Source: Platycnemis pennipes (lineage: Eukaryota; Arthropoda; Insecta; Odonata; Platycnemididae). Taken from it: a DNA stretch of 64,000 nucleotides. Made by a program: the position numbers and the translations under genes. The stretch lies in contig OW121850.1 in NCBI GenBank assembly GCA_933228895.1, forward strand, positions 32,497,773 through 32,561,772. Direction: 5' to 3'. Each line of letters begins with the position of its first letter. Within the stretch, counting starts at the first letter, position 1. A model generated the notes under the pieces. The model searched no databases, was not told the origin of the DNA, and saw only the letters and a program-made list of their open reading frames with translations. Shown piece by piece: positions 22,184 to 33,379 of this stretch.

Positions 22184-22733
22184 ACTAGTCAAACGGTCAA
22201 TGAAAATGCGCCCACTTGAACATCAGAGCGCAGAAGTAAATGGTAAATAAGACGGTAAAAATCTGCTCAGAAACACTTCGGACCTGAAGACGCGAACTGA
22301 AACGTTGGCGAAACTGTTGTCACCCAAGAATGGACACACGCGGAAGAAATCCCGAAACGAATGGATCCTCAATCCAGACGCTCCGCGGAAGCCTCAATAA
22401 TCAACCCCTAATAGATTTAGTACCGTGTCCCTCCTTACCCGAAACGTTACCGAAGAAATTAAATTTTTCCACCGCTTACAGCAACCATCTCACCTACAAT
22501 TGTGTGCAGAGTGCCTCTCGTATGCCTCCTACGTTAACAGTTATCTTTAACGGATGACTTCGTTATAAATAATTGTCATAAATACTACCAGTGAAAAACG
22601 CGCCAGATAGTATCATAAATCGCGGGTCCGTCCGCACTGTTAAGGCCTTAGACCTGAGGAGCGAGACTATGAGAAAAAAGCAGTCAGAACTGAACAATAC
22701 GTTCGTACCGAACAAAGGAAAGACAGATAAAAA
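22184..22733 (+). mobile_element. Penelope-like element 3' non-coding tail
   Basis: Downstream of the GIY-YIG ORF, 22282-22320 contains CCTGAAGACGCG followed by GAAACGTTGGC, the type of CTGA(A/T)GA...GAAAC signature found in Penelope terminal regions. Helix pairing between the two boxes is poor, so no ribozyme is called. The remaining sequence to the exon 3 donor is unassigned. Confidence 0.5.
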
Positions 22734-22756
22734 CTATGAAAACGCTTGATTTTTAC

Positions 22757-25123
22757 CTTTATTTTGAGCCGGTACTGAAGGCAAAGGCGGCTCTTTAACG
22801 CCACTTAGGCGGGAAGAACAGCAAGATTCTTTGATCAGTTCTGTAGAGTCTTCCTTCGCACAGCTTTGATCTTGGGGAATCCTGATTTCACTTTCAAAGC
22901 TGGATCGATACTGCTCCACGGCCTGCATTTCTAATTCGTGGTAAATTCTAGCTACACTGTCATCTGATGACTGAGACTGATATTGTTCCAAGGCCATTCT
23001 CTCTAATTCCCCGAAGCGCTTTTCTAGGCTATCAACGCTCGAAGAAGCGTCAGACACTAAGTTATCCTTGTAATTTGATAATTTTACCACAGCCTTAGGC
23101 ACTAACACGTCGCTGTACAATCTGCGATGGCCTGAAAAGTTATGCGTGGGCGACCAGCTAGAGTCCGATGGCTTCAGACGTGAACCACGAGATTTTTTGC
23201 CCCTTATCGGAGGAAAAGAGGGATCAGATAAAGTTACTTTCACGTCACTCCATCGAGGAACACTACTTTCCAAACTCTTACTAGCTTGTACAGTTTTTTT
23301 ATTACCACCATCTGGAATAGACGGAATTTGATCTTCTTCCTCAATCCCCTTGTGTTTGGGAGTATCACTCTCGATAACGCTTAACCGTTCATCTTGAATA
23401 GTTACATCAAGCCACTCCAAGGACTTAGAATTTTCTGCCTCGACTATCCCTTCTTTTATGGGAGTTGAAGTCATTGTTTTGTGAATACCTTTCCTGCTAT
23501 CTCTTAAAAATGTCTCCATGCTGCCGTCGCATTCTTCTTTACAATCCTCCTCTACCCTGCAATTATTGGGGTCGATTGGATTGAGCACCCCCTCTGGCGA
23601 GCCAATGGAAGAATTTACAGGCTCGATATTGTCCATGGTGCTACTGGCTGAGCTTGGCTCAAATACGATAGTTGATATTTCTTCCAATAGATCTTTATTA
23701 TGACTACTCTCATTTGCAGGTGCTCTTTGAGAGCTGATCGATGGTGTGCACTCCGAAATATCTTGCAAATGACTCCCTACATTAAAGTTTTCAATTTTGT
23801 TAAGGAAATGCTCGCATGTCATTCCTGATTTTTCCCCTTTGGTAGAACGGTTGTCTTTGACTACTTTTTCTCTGACGCCATGATCTGAGGCATGATGCTT
23901 ATTACTTTTCCATCGTCCTCCCCCCTTTGTCAGAACAATTAAGTTAGCCAACACAGCACCACCCCCTCCTCCACCTCCACCATTTCTTCTGCGGCAATTA
24001 TTTTCATTTTGAGTAAAATTGTAAGATTCAGGTGGACGCTGAAACACTGGTATATTCTTCGGTGGTGAAATAAAGTGATCCTCTTTGCTTTCTACCTTCG
24101 GCATCACAGCGCCACCATTTGCACCCAAGTCCCTATTGGGAGGATTTACACAAGGAAGTTTTTGTTCACATTGAGTTCTTTGGGTAAAATGGTTTACTGT
24201 TTCAGGCAGGCGATGCTGAAAACCTGTAGTGTGTTGTGGAGTGTATATTGACTGATCAACCTGTGGTAATGATTGATTATTTAACTGTTGCAAATAATGG
24301 CTTCTCAAAATGTTTACCATCCAGGCTTGTTGCTCGTCAAATGACGTTCCAGAGGCCACGTTTGGGCAAGCGGAAACCGGAGGGTTATCTGCTCCAGGGA
24401 TAAGTAAATTCAGGGGATTCTGCACGATCGGAATCAAGAAGTTATTGAGAGGGTTCGGTGGCAGCTGCTGTTGTTGCACAATTTGAGGCTGTTGCATGAC
24501 GGGATGCTGCTGACTTTGGAAGTTAGGAGCCTGGTAATTCTGTAAAATATGTCCTCGAAAATCAGACTGAAAGCCGTAATGCGGGAGGTTAATTTTTTGA
24601 GGCGCAGAGAAAAGACCAGCATTACTGACAGCGTTCATACTAACAGATGGGCCAGGATCCAAGGAAATTTTTCTATCTTCTACTACACTGTCTCCTATGT
24701 AAGGGAAAAGGTTTCTCGAAAAACTGGCTAACGACCCAGAAGGGAAATACAGTTGCGTTACATCCTGGCTGAGGGAAACGTCATCTTTCCTAGGATAAAA
24801 CTCAGGAACCTCAACGTTTAACCCGGGAGGTTTCGAAGGAATATAGTTGACCTTGGGGGGTAGAACCATGTGGCATGCTCCCATTTGGTGGGCTGTTGCT
24901 TCCGTGATCCGAGATGCCTTTTCGTTTGAAAATTTACAACTCGCGTGCTTGGATTTAGTACTGACTTCTTTACTCCTAACATTGGGAATAGCACGTTTCC
25001 AAATATTTTTGACGTTTTCAGAGCTTATCTTTTGATGGAGGACAAACTCCTCTCGGTCCACAACTCGGGAATAGGCTTGAGAAAAACCTCGTTTTTCGTC
25101 GCTGGCGGGGAAAAGGTGAATTC
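22757..25123 (-). CDS. Gene 1 exon 3 (789 residues): Gln/Gly-rich central region
   Basis: The acceptor TGTCCTTCATTTCAG precedes an exon starting GAATTCACC (25123). The donor is AATAAAG then GTAAAAAT (exon end 22757). The exon is phase 1 at both ends and joins exon 4 in frame. It encodes IHLFPASDEKRGFSQAY followed by long low-complexity sequence. There is a Gln/Pro/Asn-rich tract (QQPQIVQQQQLPPNPLNN) near exon residues 200-230, a run of eight Gly near 380, and Ser/Glu-rich segments. Near the C-terminal end, two similar amphipathic segments, ELERMALEQYQSQ and ELEMQAVEQYRSS, lie about 25 residues apart (about 698-744). They look like a duplicated short helix. Just before them are aromatic/basic words (PRWSDVKV and HRRLYSDVLVPKAV) that look like conserved short motifs. 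No family is recognised. Confidence 0.85.
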
Positions 25124-26216
25124 CTGAAATGAAGGACAACCATTAAAATCACCTTAATAGATCAAAACCCGTGCAAATATTATATTTTGATAAAAACTGG
25201 TGAACAACACATTGCATTATGAGAATCAGAATTAGAATCTGAAGGTACGCCTTTTATAACTGGTTAATAAAATATTGGCAATCGACGAATTTGACTTAAT
25301 CTGTTTTCCAAATACCCTCATTCCCGTTTCGATCCCCGTGCATACCTTTTGAACCATCAGTAACCGTTGAAGAGCTTTAATAATACTGAACTACTCCGTC
25401 TCACTCCTCGACCGATTACAGCCCATTTCGATCCGTCATTCGCTATATTAACGTGCACAATCAGATTCAAGAAATGATCTACAACAATCCTTCCAGTCAA
25501 TGACTATTTTCAGCAGTGCTTTTTGTAGCTTTGTCCTATTAAACGTCTTCTCTAAGTATAGGACGCAAATAGTAATACCCAGGCCACATTCCTTAAATAC
25601 CACTATCCAAGAACTTCTTAACTATAGCACTGACTTGGAACTTGGTGATAACATAAGCCATCATCTATCTAAAACGTTCATGGCTGTTTCTGCTAGCTTC
25701 GAAGGTAACTCTGACCACTTCGTGTTCATGCGAAATGTTAAGAAAAAAATTGTCCCGGTAATCAGGCACTGGTGGGCCTGATTACCCGGAATAGCGATTA
25801 ATACGGCAATCCTAGGGTATGAGTTCACTGAATACGACCAAAAACCCATGCACGATAGCAGTCACATCATCTCAGCTTCGTGACAGAGAATAATTTCCAC
25901 ATCAGACCCCACTCCGTAATCTTCCGTAATTGAATAACGCTAACGTTTATATTGGCTATTAAATATTCAGATAAAATGAAAAATAAGGCCCTCTCGTACC
26001 TGCAAAAGAAAAGTTTGCTTCGAGGAAATCAAATGGTCACTCTGCCACCTCATTCTTATCCTAACGCTCTTTTAACTGGATACGTAATTCCATTAAGTCC
26101 CTAACAACCGCCAGAGAGGCTATAGTCTGGTTGAACAATGCTGGAAATTAGATTTGTTCCTCACTTACTCAACAAATTTAAGAAAGCATGACATTTCTGA
26201 CAACAGTTTTCAGGAG
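25124..26216 (-). other. Gap between gene 1 exons 3 and 2
   Basis: This should be intron, but the junction is unresolved. Exon 3 needs a phase-1 donor, and the plausible donors seen in exon 2 are phase 0 or 2. A pyrimidine tract ending TTTTGCAG directly followed by GTACGAG (junction at 25999/26000, minus) could be a small extra exon or a recursive splice site. A plus-strand 93-codon frame at 25500-25781 has no recognisable domain. Confidence 0.45.
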
Positions 26217-26475
26217 TTAATCGATATAAACCAAGAAAGAAGCTTTTGAATAACACTTGCCCATGGGCTTAGTCTCCCTTTCCTGCTCATGTACGCCGTA
26301 AAAAATTTCCGAATGCTTTGCTTGGGAAAGGATCCGTCGATAATGATTTAGGAATCCTTCAGACAATACATCTTGGGCACTACAAGGGCATTCCACTGAT
26401 CCCTTGCAGGCAAACTCGTTTTCCTTAGTCAATATGTCCAATTCCAAATCAGGCAGTCCATCTTCACCAGGCACC
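26217..26475 (-). CDS. Gene 1 exon 2 (3' boundary unresolved)
   Basis: The acceptor GTATTTTTCAG precedes an exon beginning GGTGCCTGGT at 26475. Its phase needs two bases from the previous exon, exactly what exon 1 leaves: the joined codon is GGG, then VPGEDGLPDLELDIL. The frame is open for about 86 residues to a TAA at 26217-26219, including FACKGSVECPCSAQDVLSEG and a helix-like NHYRRILSQAKHSEIF. Because exon 3 follows, the real exon probably ends at a donor before the TAA. Candidates are CAA then GTGTTA near 26260 or TTG then GTTTAT near 26230, but neither gives the phase exon 3 needs, so an intervening small exon is likely. Residues after KPMG are therefore doubtful. The composition is globular, unlike exons 3-5. 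Confidence 0.65.
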
Positions 26476-27789
26476 CTGAAAAATACCGACTCACAACATT
26501 TACTATGGATATTTTGTGTGGTAAAATACCATTCATTGGCGTACATGTCAGAGAAAAACAAGTGATCACCCTCTCAAATAATAATAATCGCTTAACAGAC
26601 GTTGAATTCATAAGGAAAAGGACTCTGTCACGTGGAAAAGCATAATAGTGTTATTATAAAATCGTAAGAATTAACTAGGAATTATTTCGTCATAAATAAT
26701 GTAACAAATGTTAACAAATTTCAATGGGTAATGTGAATATAACAAATCTAAATAAACCCAAAGCCTTCGCGCATTTGTTCACAAAACACTCCTAACAATA
26801 TAAAACTAGAATATGGAGCCAGGTTTTTGAGGCCGCTTTATTTATCCAGCCAACTCTGTGGGTAGGTTTACTCCGGCTATGACGCACAAAATTTTGCTGG
26901 GGATTAAACGTTCCATCCACATAATTGGGCAAGTTCTTGTTACAAAAGACCATAAATAACTCAGGGGAGCCTCCCCATTCCCTGAACATTGACAAATCAA
27001 CGATCCTTTCGAGTTTTCTTTTCCTACAATTAAAAACCTACTGCTCCGACCCAACAACACTATTTCCTAGTCATTATTCAAATTCACTAACATAAGAATG
27101 GAATATAAAAAGTAGAATGAGCCTGGAAACTTGCAATCAAACCTTTACTTACTTGCCTCCTTTCCTACGGGTTCCAAACAAATAAATCAGCACTAATTTG
27201 ATCTGGAAGAACGGACAGAACCTCCCGCAGCTGCCATGAGAGACATATCCATTTTCTGCTAGTGTGTATCTGAGTCAAAAAATTTATGATTAGACAATCA
27301 CGAATATTCAAAATTATAACACACAAATGACACGTGAATCGCTCTTGTTTAAGAATGTTCTAGTATAGCATGATCCTTTGAGTAAGACTAATATTGCTGT
27401 ATTTTTCAACCATCAATTATTATTAAATATTACGTGTTCTACCGGGTAAGGTAGCTTTAGATAAACATAAAATACTTTGAAATGCTCCCATGCAGCAGAA
27501 TGACCAAAAGTTCGCATGTTATTCTTCCTAAGCTTCACAATCTTCCTACCTTTCATCATTCCAGAAAGTCTGTTCCCCTTCTCCCCATTTGCCGCTGTGT
27601 CACGCGCTTAAAAAATACAATTGTCCCATAAAATCTCTCTCCTTACTCCTAATCTCCACTATCTCCCATACCATGGCATACACTCCCTCGTTTTTCTTAC
27701 TTTCCAGCCACCATATCTCTTCCAATCTTCGTCATGCCCCATATCTCAAATGCTACCAGTCTATTTCCATCCTCATATTTTGAAATCTA

Positions 27790-28060
27790 TGTTGCGGCGT
27801 CATTCAATACCACACTCCATATCTTCTCCTTTCTTCTACGATATTTCTATTAACTGTTTCCACTTTACACTGTTGAATGCCTTCCCCAAGTCCATGACAC
27901 ACGCAAAAACATGCTTTTATATACAAGGTTCCTTTCGACTAATATACCGGTTACAGAAATGACATCACAAGTTGGCTCTTCCCTTACCAAATCCAAACTG
28001 TTCTTTTCCCCTTCGAATAAAATCTTTGCACTCATTTCTTTCACTATTCCTGATTCTACG
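27790..28060 (-). pseudogene. LINE reverse-transcriptase fragment (minus strand)
   Basis: Reading minus, QFGFGKGRATCDVI is followed by ILVERNLVYKS and then a shifted CVMDLGKAFNSVKW-like stretch. This corresponds to the QFGFRKGRGTRDAI and FVDLEKAFDRV blocks of RTE/Proto2-type LINE RTs. Frame breaks occur between the blocks. Sequence to about 27560 is probably a continuation but is too decayed to translate. Confidence 0.7.
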
Positions 28061-28859
28061 TACTCCCTTCGCTGCCTGCAAAGGTCTTGTCTATGGTCTG
28101 CATGTTTATTTGAGAAATATGACCTTTCTATCGACGCATCTTGAACTAAACATAGTTTTCAGAAACTCTCCGGCTCCTCGTAGATCCTACGAAAGATTCT
28201 CGCAGAATATTACTTTCTCGTAGATCCTACAAAAAATCCCAAATCATCTCTCTTCCATATTTTGCGGTTCCTCAGAAAGTCTAATGGAATGTTCTCAAAT
28301 TCCACCGTTTGCATCGCTTTTTTTCCAGTCTTCTCTACCTCAACACTTAGTATTCTTGGACTTTTTGGGTGATCAATCTCACAAATGCGTCAACCCTATT
28401 TCAGTCGAAATACAGTTTATAATAAATAAATCTATTTTTTGTTATGGACACTGCATTAACAAAGAAAAAATTTACTGAAAAAGAATATATTCTACGGATT
28501 TCTACGCTATGAAAGAGTACGTTTGCTAGAGCAGACGAACTACAGCGTGTATTTGTTTCAATATGTTTAGTGTAGTTGTCAGTGACACATGTGATTGCAT
28601 GACTGGTAAGCTCCCATTGTAATTCGTAACTTTAAGTAGAAAACGCATTTCAAAAGTGAACAGAATCATATTAAATAAGTTTGCAAAACTATCATCATCT
28701 TCAGGCGGTAAATCTTTGAGAAATTCGGTGAGTTGCCTCACATGACTGCATTGATGACAACCAAGTAGATAATGAACTTGGTGGTAACAACGGTTACCAC
28801 ACCGACCTCAATGACAAGATTTTGAGGAAGAAACGTCTGTTTATAGTGCAGAGTTTAAT

Positions 28860-29650
28860 TTACAGTCGTAGATTAGATGCAGAACTAGAAAACAGAAAAT
28901 GGTGCAAACTATCGTATCGGGGCAATTTCCGACAAGCTAGCCAGTGTTATTCCAAAGGATAAGTACAAAGTGTCTTTTTACAATAAGAGAACCTTGAAAT
29001 CAACTATCAATAAAACCAAAGATAAAGTAGAATTATTGGATTAAAGTGAGGTTTATAAATTAAAATGGATTTTAACGCCATTTACGAGGGTCAAACTGAG
29101 CGATCCTTCAATGTGAGGGCACGGGAGCACAAGAGGTGGTAAAACAGTGGCAATGCGGATCAAGCACACTTAGCTAAGCAACTGTGGGAGGAGTACCACT
29201 CCAGCAACTCCTAAGATACTCCACCGAGAAAGGAAGGGAAGGAGACTCGACGCCTGAGAGCAGTTGGAGATAAGTAGATGTTTTACCAGGGTACAACTTT
29301 TGTTAAATGAAAATATTTTTATGATACGTTCTCCCCTCCTAGATTTTACCTTCACCAAAAAATGCCATCCATCTCCTGCCGCCTTCCCTGCCCAACCCCA
29401 TTTGAACCCACTTGATCCCCACGTTAAATCCCCCACCTCCCCCAGCTAAGGTCAGATCCTGCTCCCTCACCCATTCCCCTCCTTTCACCTTATTTCACCT
29501 TCACCTCACAACCCACCCCTCTTGTTTTTAGACTTGACTATATAAGCTCATGGTTTTCGTTGTATTTCACCAGATGATGTCGACTCTTCGACGAAACCGG
29601 TCGTAACCATTAAAATTTTCTGTGAAATTGTTACCAAGTTGTACTTTTCA
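28860..29650 (+). pseudogene. Penelope-like element remnant: GIY-YIG domain plus 3' terminus
   Basis: A frame reads SYRGNFSDKLASVIPKDKY, then VSFYNKRTLKSTINKTKDKV. After a stop comes YKLKW and IYEGQTERSFNVRAREHKRW, a GIY-YIG-type core in which the YIG has become YEG and the Arg/Glu-His pattern is retained. Downstream are a C-rich tract (29330-29520) and the ACCGGTC-type terminus described at 29568. It differs from the 21.4-kb element in sequence and so represents another Penelope subfamily. It is inactive. Confidence 0.75.
29568..29606 (+). ncRNA. Hammerhead-ribozyme-like core in Penelope 3' terminus
   Basis: CAGATGA (consensus CTGATGA with one change) is followed by a 5-bp helix GTCGA/TCGAC with a CTCT loop, then GAAA and ACCGGTC. 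This is the same order as at 14765-14802. The changed second base of the first box would be expected to impair catalysis in a classical hammerhead. A TATATAAG sequence lies about 20 bp upstream. Confidence 0.45.
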
Positions 29651-30539
29651 TTGTGCAAGTAGATCATGCAACGCGAAACAAAATTGTTTCATGTGAGGCC
29701 AATTGTTGACTTGCAGAGGCTGACGAAAACAAATGCAACCAGTAAGTTCAGTTACAAATTTAACGTAGAATAAAACTAGCATTACTTAACTTGAAAGCTG
29801 GCCAAATCATTAAACTTTTAATGTCACTTTATCAAACCAAATACAAATTTTCGCCGTCAAATAGACTTCAAACTGTGTTCAAACTTTATTTTCACCAAAA
29901 TGTGAATTCTAACTGGCATCGAAGTGAATTAAATTGTATTCCAATATAAAAGGGAAATGATGCGTTTGTATTCAAACATGCATCGACTGCATTCAAAATG
30001 GCTTCTCCGTATGACTTAAATGAGTTGTTTGTGCCACAAATGGGATCACTATTTACCTGTTACAATATCGATTATTGAAAGAATATATTGTATTAATTAA
30101 TGGTTGATATTTTATTGACATCTTGTTTAACTAGTTGTACGGCGAAAAAGCCTGTTCTCTGTTCATCCGCGCTATGAGCCAAAATAGCAACTATGGTGTG
30201 GAATCACGGATGCATCTTTCGCGTTATCTCAATCTGTATCGATAACGCTTACCCCTAAAGTAGCAATAGTAGGGTTCAAGGCCGTAGCGAGCGAGGGTGG
30301 GAGAGGAGGGGGTTCAAACCCCCCCGAAATTTGGGGACAAATATAGAGTAGGTATATTTCATATTTTGACCAATTAATCATTGAACACGCTCCCAAAAAA
30401 GTTTTTTTGGGGCATAATTCCATTATCCAAATCAGCAACCTAAGGTCCTAGCCAGGAATATTTTTGGAGGGTACAGTCATAATTGAACCCCCCCTCTCGA
30501 AAAAAATTTCTGGCTACGGCATTGGTACGGTTAACAATA

Positions 30540-30720
30540 ACATATGGATGGTTTTTCAGAAGTTTAAGTCCTTTTTTATGAAAATGAAAAAAAAATTAAC
30601 TTTTGGCCAACGTTTCGGAAAATATATTTTTCCTTCTCCAGGGCTTTAAGTTCTTTTAAGGTGATATTTTTTCATTTTCACAAAAAAGGACCTAAACTCC
30701 CGAAAAACCATCCATATATT
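30540..30720. mobile_element. Hairpin element with central hammerhead-like motif
   Basis: The arms 30541-30592 (CATATGGATGGTTTTTCAGA onward) and 30663-30719 (ending AAAACCATCCATAT) are inverted copies. Between them, minus strand 30605-30643 reads CTGGAGA, then a perfect GGAAAA/TTTTCC helix, then GAAA and CGTTGGCC. This is again the Penelope-type CTGRWGA...GAAACGTYGGC signature. The piece is short and non-coding. I interpret it as a solo Penelope-type terminal repeat. Confidence 0.55.
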
Positions 30721-31247
30721 AAAAAAAAAAGGTCTGCAATTCAACTTACCAGTTAACAATAACCATCTATAAAATTAGCTCCACCGATTGTGATAAGCAA
30801 TTTGAAGTTCTGCGCGAAAAATGAAGAATGGAGATCACGTTATCTCTGACATAAGTTAAATCAAAAAATAACGATAACGCTAGCGCACGCCTTAATGATC
30901 CATCCATGATCGAGGCCCTGGTCGGTTTTGTCCAATAGTGCGTCGTTATTTTGGCTTATACCGCGGTCGCCAGATCATTCAGAATAGCACTAAGATGCAC
31001 GTAAATGGAACACTGTTTTAACCTAGGTTGCCCAATTCAAGTCGGATGTAAATAACTCACGCAGCAGTAGAAAAAACACGTTGAGCCGTTTTTGAATAAT
31101 AGGAATCGTAAAAACAAATGAGCTAAGGGGAGCGCAAAATTATTTCAAATTATTCTAAATGCATTCTACACTGTATTCAAACTGACTTCCTAGGGACGTC
31201 ACGATGTTTCACATTTTCTCCAAGTTTGAGACCTGTTTAAACTCAGT

Positions 31248-31810
31248 TTGTGTACTCTTTCATATACATACCGTCCTGAAATCTACATGACCTCGAAAGG
31301 TTTTACTCGGGAACGTGCTCATCTCCAAGTTTGCCAACATTTTGCTGTCGATGCATATGAATTCAGAATTACCCCAGCTCTAATTTCAAGAAAAGTGCAA
31401 TCCAAAAAAATGTCTGCATTCGAATTCAAGCTAAAGAAACCCTTACCGCCCCAGCATAAGAGAAATCAAAAGACAAACTACAGGGGAGCATATCAGAATA
31501 AAACACGGACGCCGCCAAATGATATACAGAACGGGCAATATTTAATGGTCCTAAACGTTAATAATTTGCCAATAACATTTACGCCACGTAGTCAATAAAG
31601 CCTAGAGTCCGCGTGAGAAATCAGGCAGAAACACGCCAAAACATTTTTAAAGAAGGCAAAAGAAAAATCGGCATTTTTATTTGCGAAAACCGTAAAAAGG
31701 AGCTTGGAGGACAACCTGTAATTGAGGTGCTAATGAGAATGACGCACAGTGGAGCAAAAAGATTTTTCGACAAAATCAACCACAGCTGCTCTGCACAGGA
31801 AAAGCGTTAG
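31248..31810 (+). other. Two adjacent unassigned open frames
   Basis: Frames of 116 codons (31248-31598) and 65 codons (31613-31810) lie in tandem, with Lys-rich sequence such as FEFKLKKPLPPQHKRNQ and GAKRFFDKINHS. No domain, splice sites or poly(A) context is convincing. They may derive from a retroelement gag-like ORF, but nothing proves it. Confidence 0.2.
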
Positions 31811-31986
31811 GAAACCCCTTAGTATAAGTTTAGAGGTTTCACCTCATCTTTTAATATCAGTGGTTCAATAAAACACGAGAATAAAACTTTAATTGACCCT
31901 TGATAAACTCCATTCTCTGCTTCAACTGACTTTGCGACAAACCCTCTCACCATAGGCCGAGCATCGTAGGGATGGGAAGAAATTTA

Positions 31987-33040
31987 TCTCCGTAACGAGT
32001 ACGAGACGGGTACTCGTTCGATCAGCTTCATCTCGAATCGGCTTTCCGGCCGTGTAATACGCTGAACAGAAGGTATCTCTCCCCTATTACTCCGCTGTAT
32101 ATCCGATGCGTCAACCACACAATTTTTAATGATTCTCCCATTACTCAAGGGCATTCTACCACACAAGGTAGTTTTGGAGTGACTAAAATGTAAAATGGAG
32201 GGGTGGGCGGGGGCTTTCTGGAGCCCCCCTGGCATTTAGACCTCTTTAGATCCATTGTGCCAACCCACATTTAACCTGCCCGCCACTTGCAGACAGGGGA
32301 CAAGAACACCACGGTAGAGATATGGAGGGGGGCTGGAGTGACTAAAAGATAGCCGTTTATCAATTAGTTTTTTCTACAAAATTTACAGCTTAGCTTTCAC
32401 TTTTTGCATTTTGACACTTCACATTTTTCAGGATTAAATTAATTTTTAGCAACATACTTATAAAATTGTCATTCACTTCAAATGCCCCAAAAATATACTC
32501 CTTCGACCTCAATTTGACGAAACTTTCCGGGAGAGAGCTCCTCGGACCCCACTTCTTAAACCTGTCTTGGCCCCCCTGGAAAAAATGTACGGGCGCCTAT
32601 GGTGACTCATTCTCGTTCCTTGTCGAATCCTACTTGGATTGTCGAATCAAATTTGTCAAGACAGGATAAGATGCTATCGCATGACATTCAGCGGCAGAAG
32701 CGTAGGTTACCGGATGAAGAAAATGACACAGGGATAGGAATATAAGGACGAAATGATGGGTAGGTTCTTCATATTCTATGAAAAAGAGGCAGAAGGATAC
32801 TTAGTTGAGAAAAAAGTGAATGTAAAGTTATAAAGTTGGCAGAAAAAAAACGCATTCATAATTGGTTACCTAGTAGTCACTCCAAAACTGACATGCCCGG
32901 TGGAATACCCCTGATATATGGTTGAGGCATCGGGAGTATCCAGCAAAGACAGAGGGGATATATACCCTCTGTTCAGCGTATTAGCCGATTCGAGATTAAG
33001 TTGATCGAACAGGTATCCGTCTTGAGACTCGCCATGGAGA
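31987..33040. mobile_element. Long terminal-inverted-repeat element, non-coding
   Basis: The left arm 31987-32084 and right arm 32954-33040 are inverted copies over roughly 90 bp. Shared words include CTGTTCAGCGTATTA, CCGATTCGAGAT and TGATCGAAC. The left arm has a 10-12 bp insertion around CACGGCCGGAAAG relative to the right. The interior has no transposase frame. No target duplication was found, so the superfamily is unknown. Confidence 0.75.
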
Positions 33041-33379
33041 CCATAAGCATGGTTCTATTCTGTGCCAAAAGTTATTTAGATCTTTGCCAAAGGAGGTCGT
33101 GCCACAGGTGAAGTAGGACAATAAGATTTGAGGGAAAGAGATGACCCGCAGTGAAAGAAGAAAACGTTATAAGCCATTTCATCTTAACACGAGAGCTGTT
33201 TGCATCATGTGATCCATCTTCGGAATTTACAGGAGGAATTTCAAGATACGGAACATCGAGACATACATAGGCAGAAATAAACCTCTGGTTTTACTATCAG
33301 TTTGGTTCCAGTTTTACGGTAGCAGATAGAGATTTTGTGTGAGATTAAGCTACTGAACGCAACGTTGTTTCTCAGTACC

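Larger units (their letters stand above)
19121..22756 (-). other. Gene 1 intron 3
   Basis: This intron is bounded by AAAG then GTAAAAAT at the exon 3 donor and TTTTCTAG at the exon 4 acceptor. The left half (19121-20130) is AT-rich with nothing recognisable. The right half carries a CR1-like LINE and a Penelope-like element. Confidence 0.75.

Noticed and set aside
22282..22320. Hammerhead ribozyme downstream of the 21.4-kb Penelope ORF
   Set aside because: CTGAAGA and GAAAC boxes are present but no stable stem II lies between them.
31248..31810. Host gene of two small exons
   Set aside because: No splice sites link the two frames and no homology is recognised.
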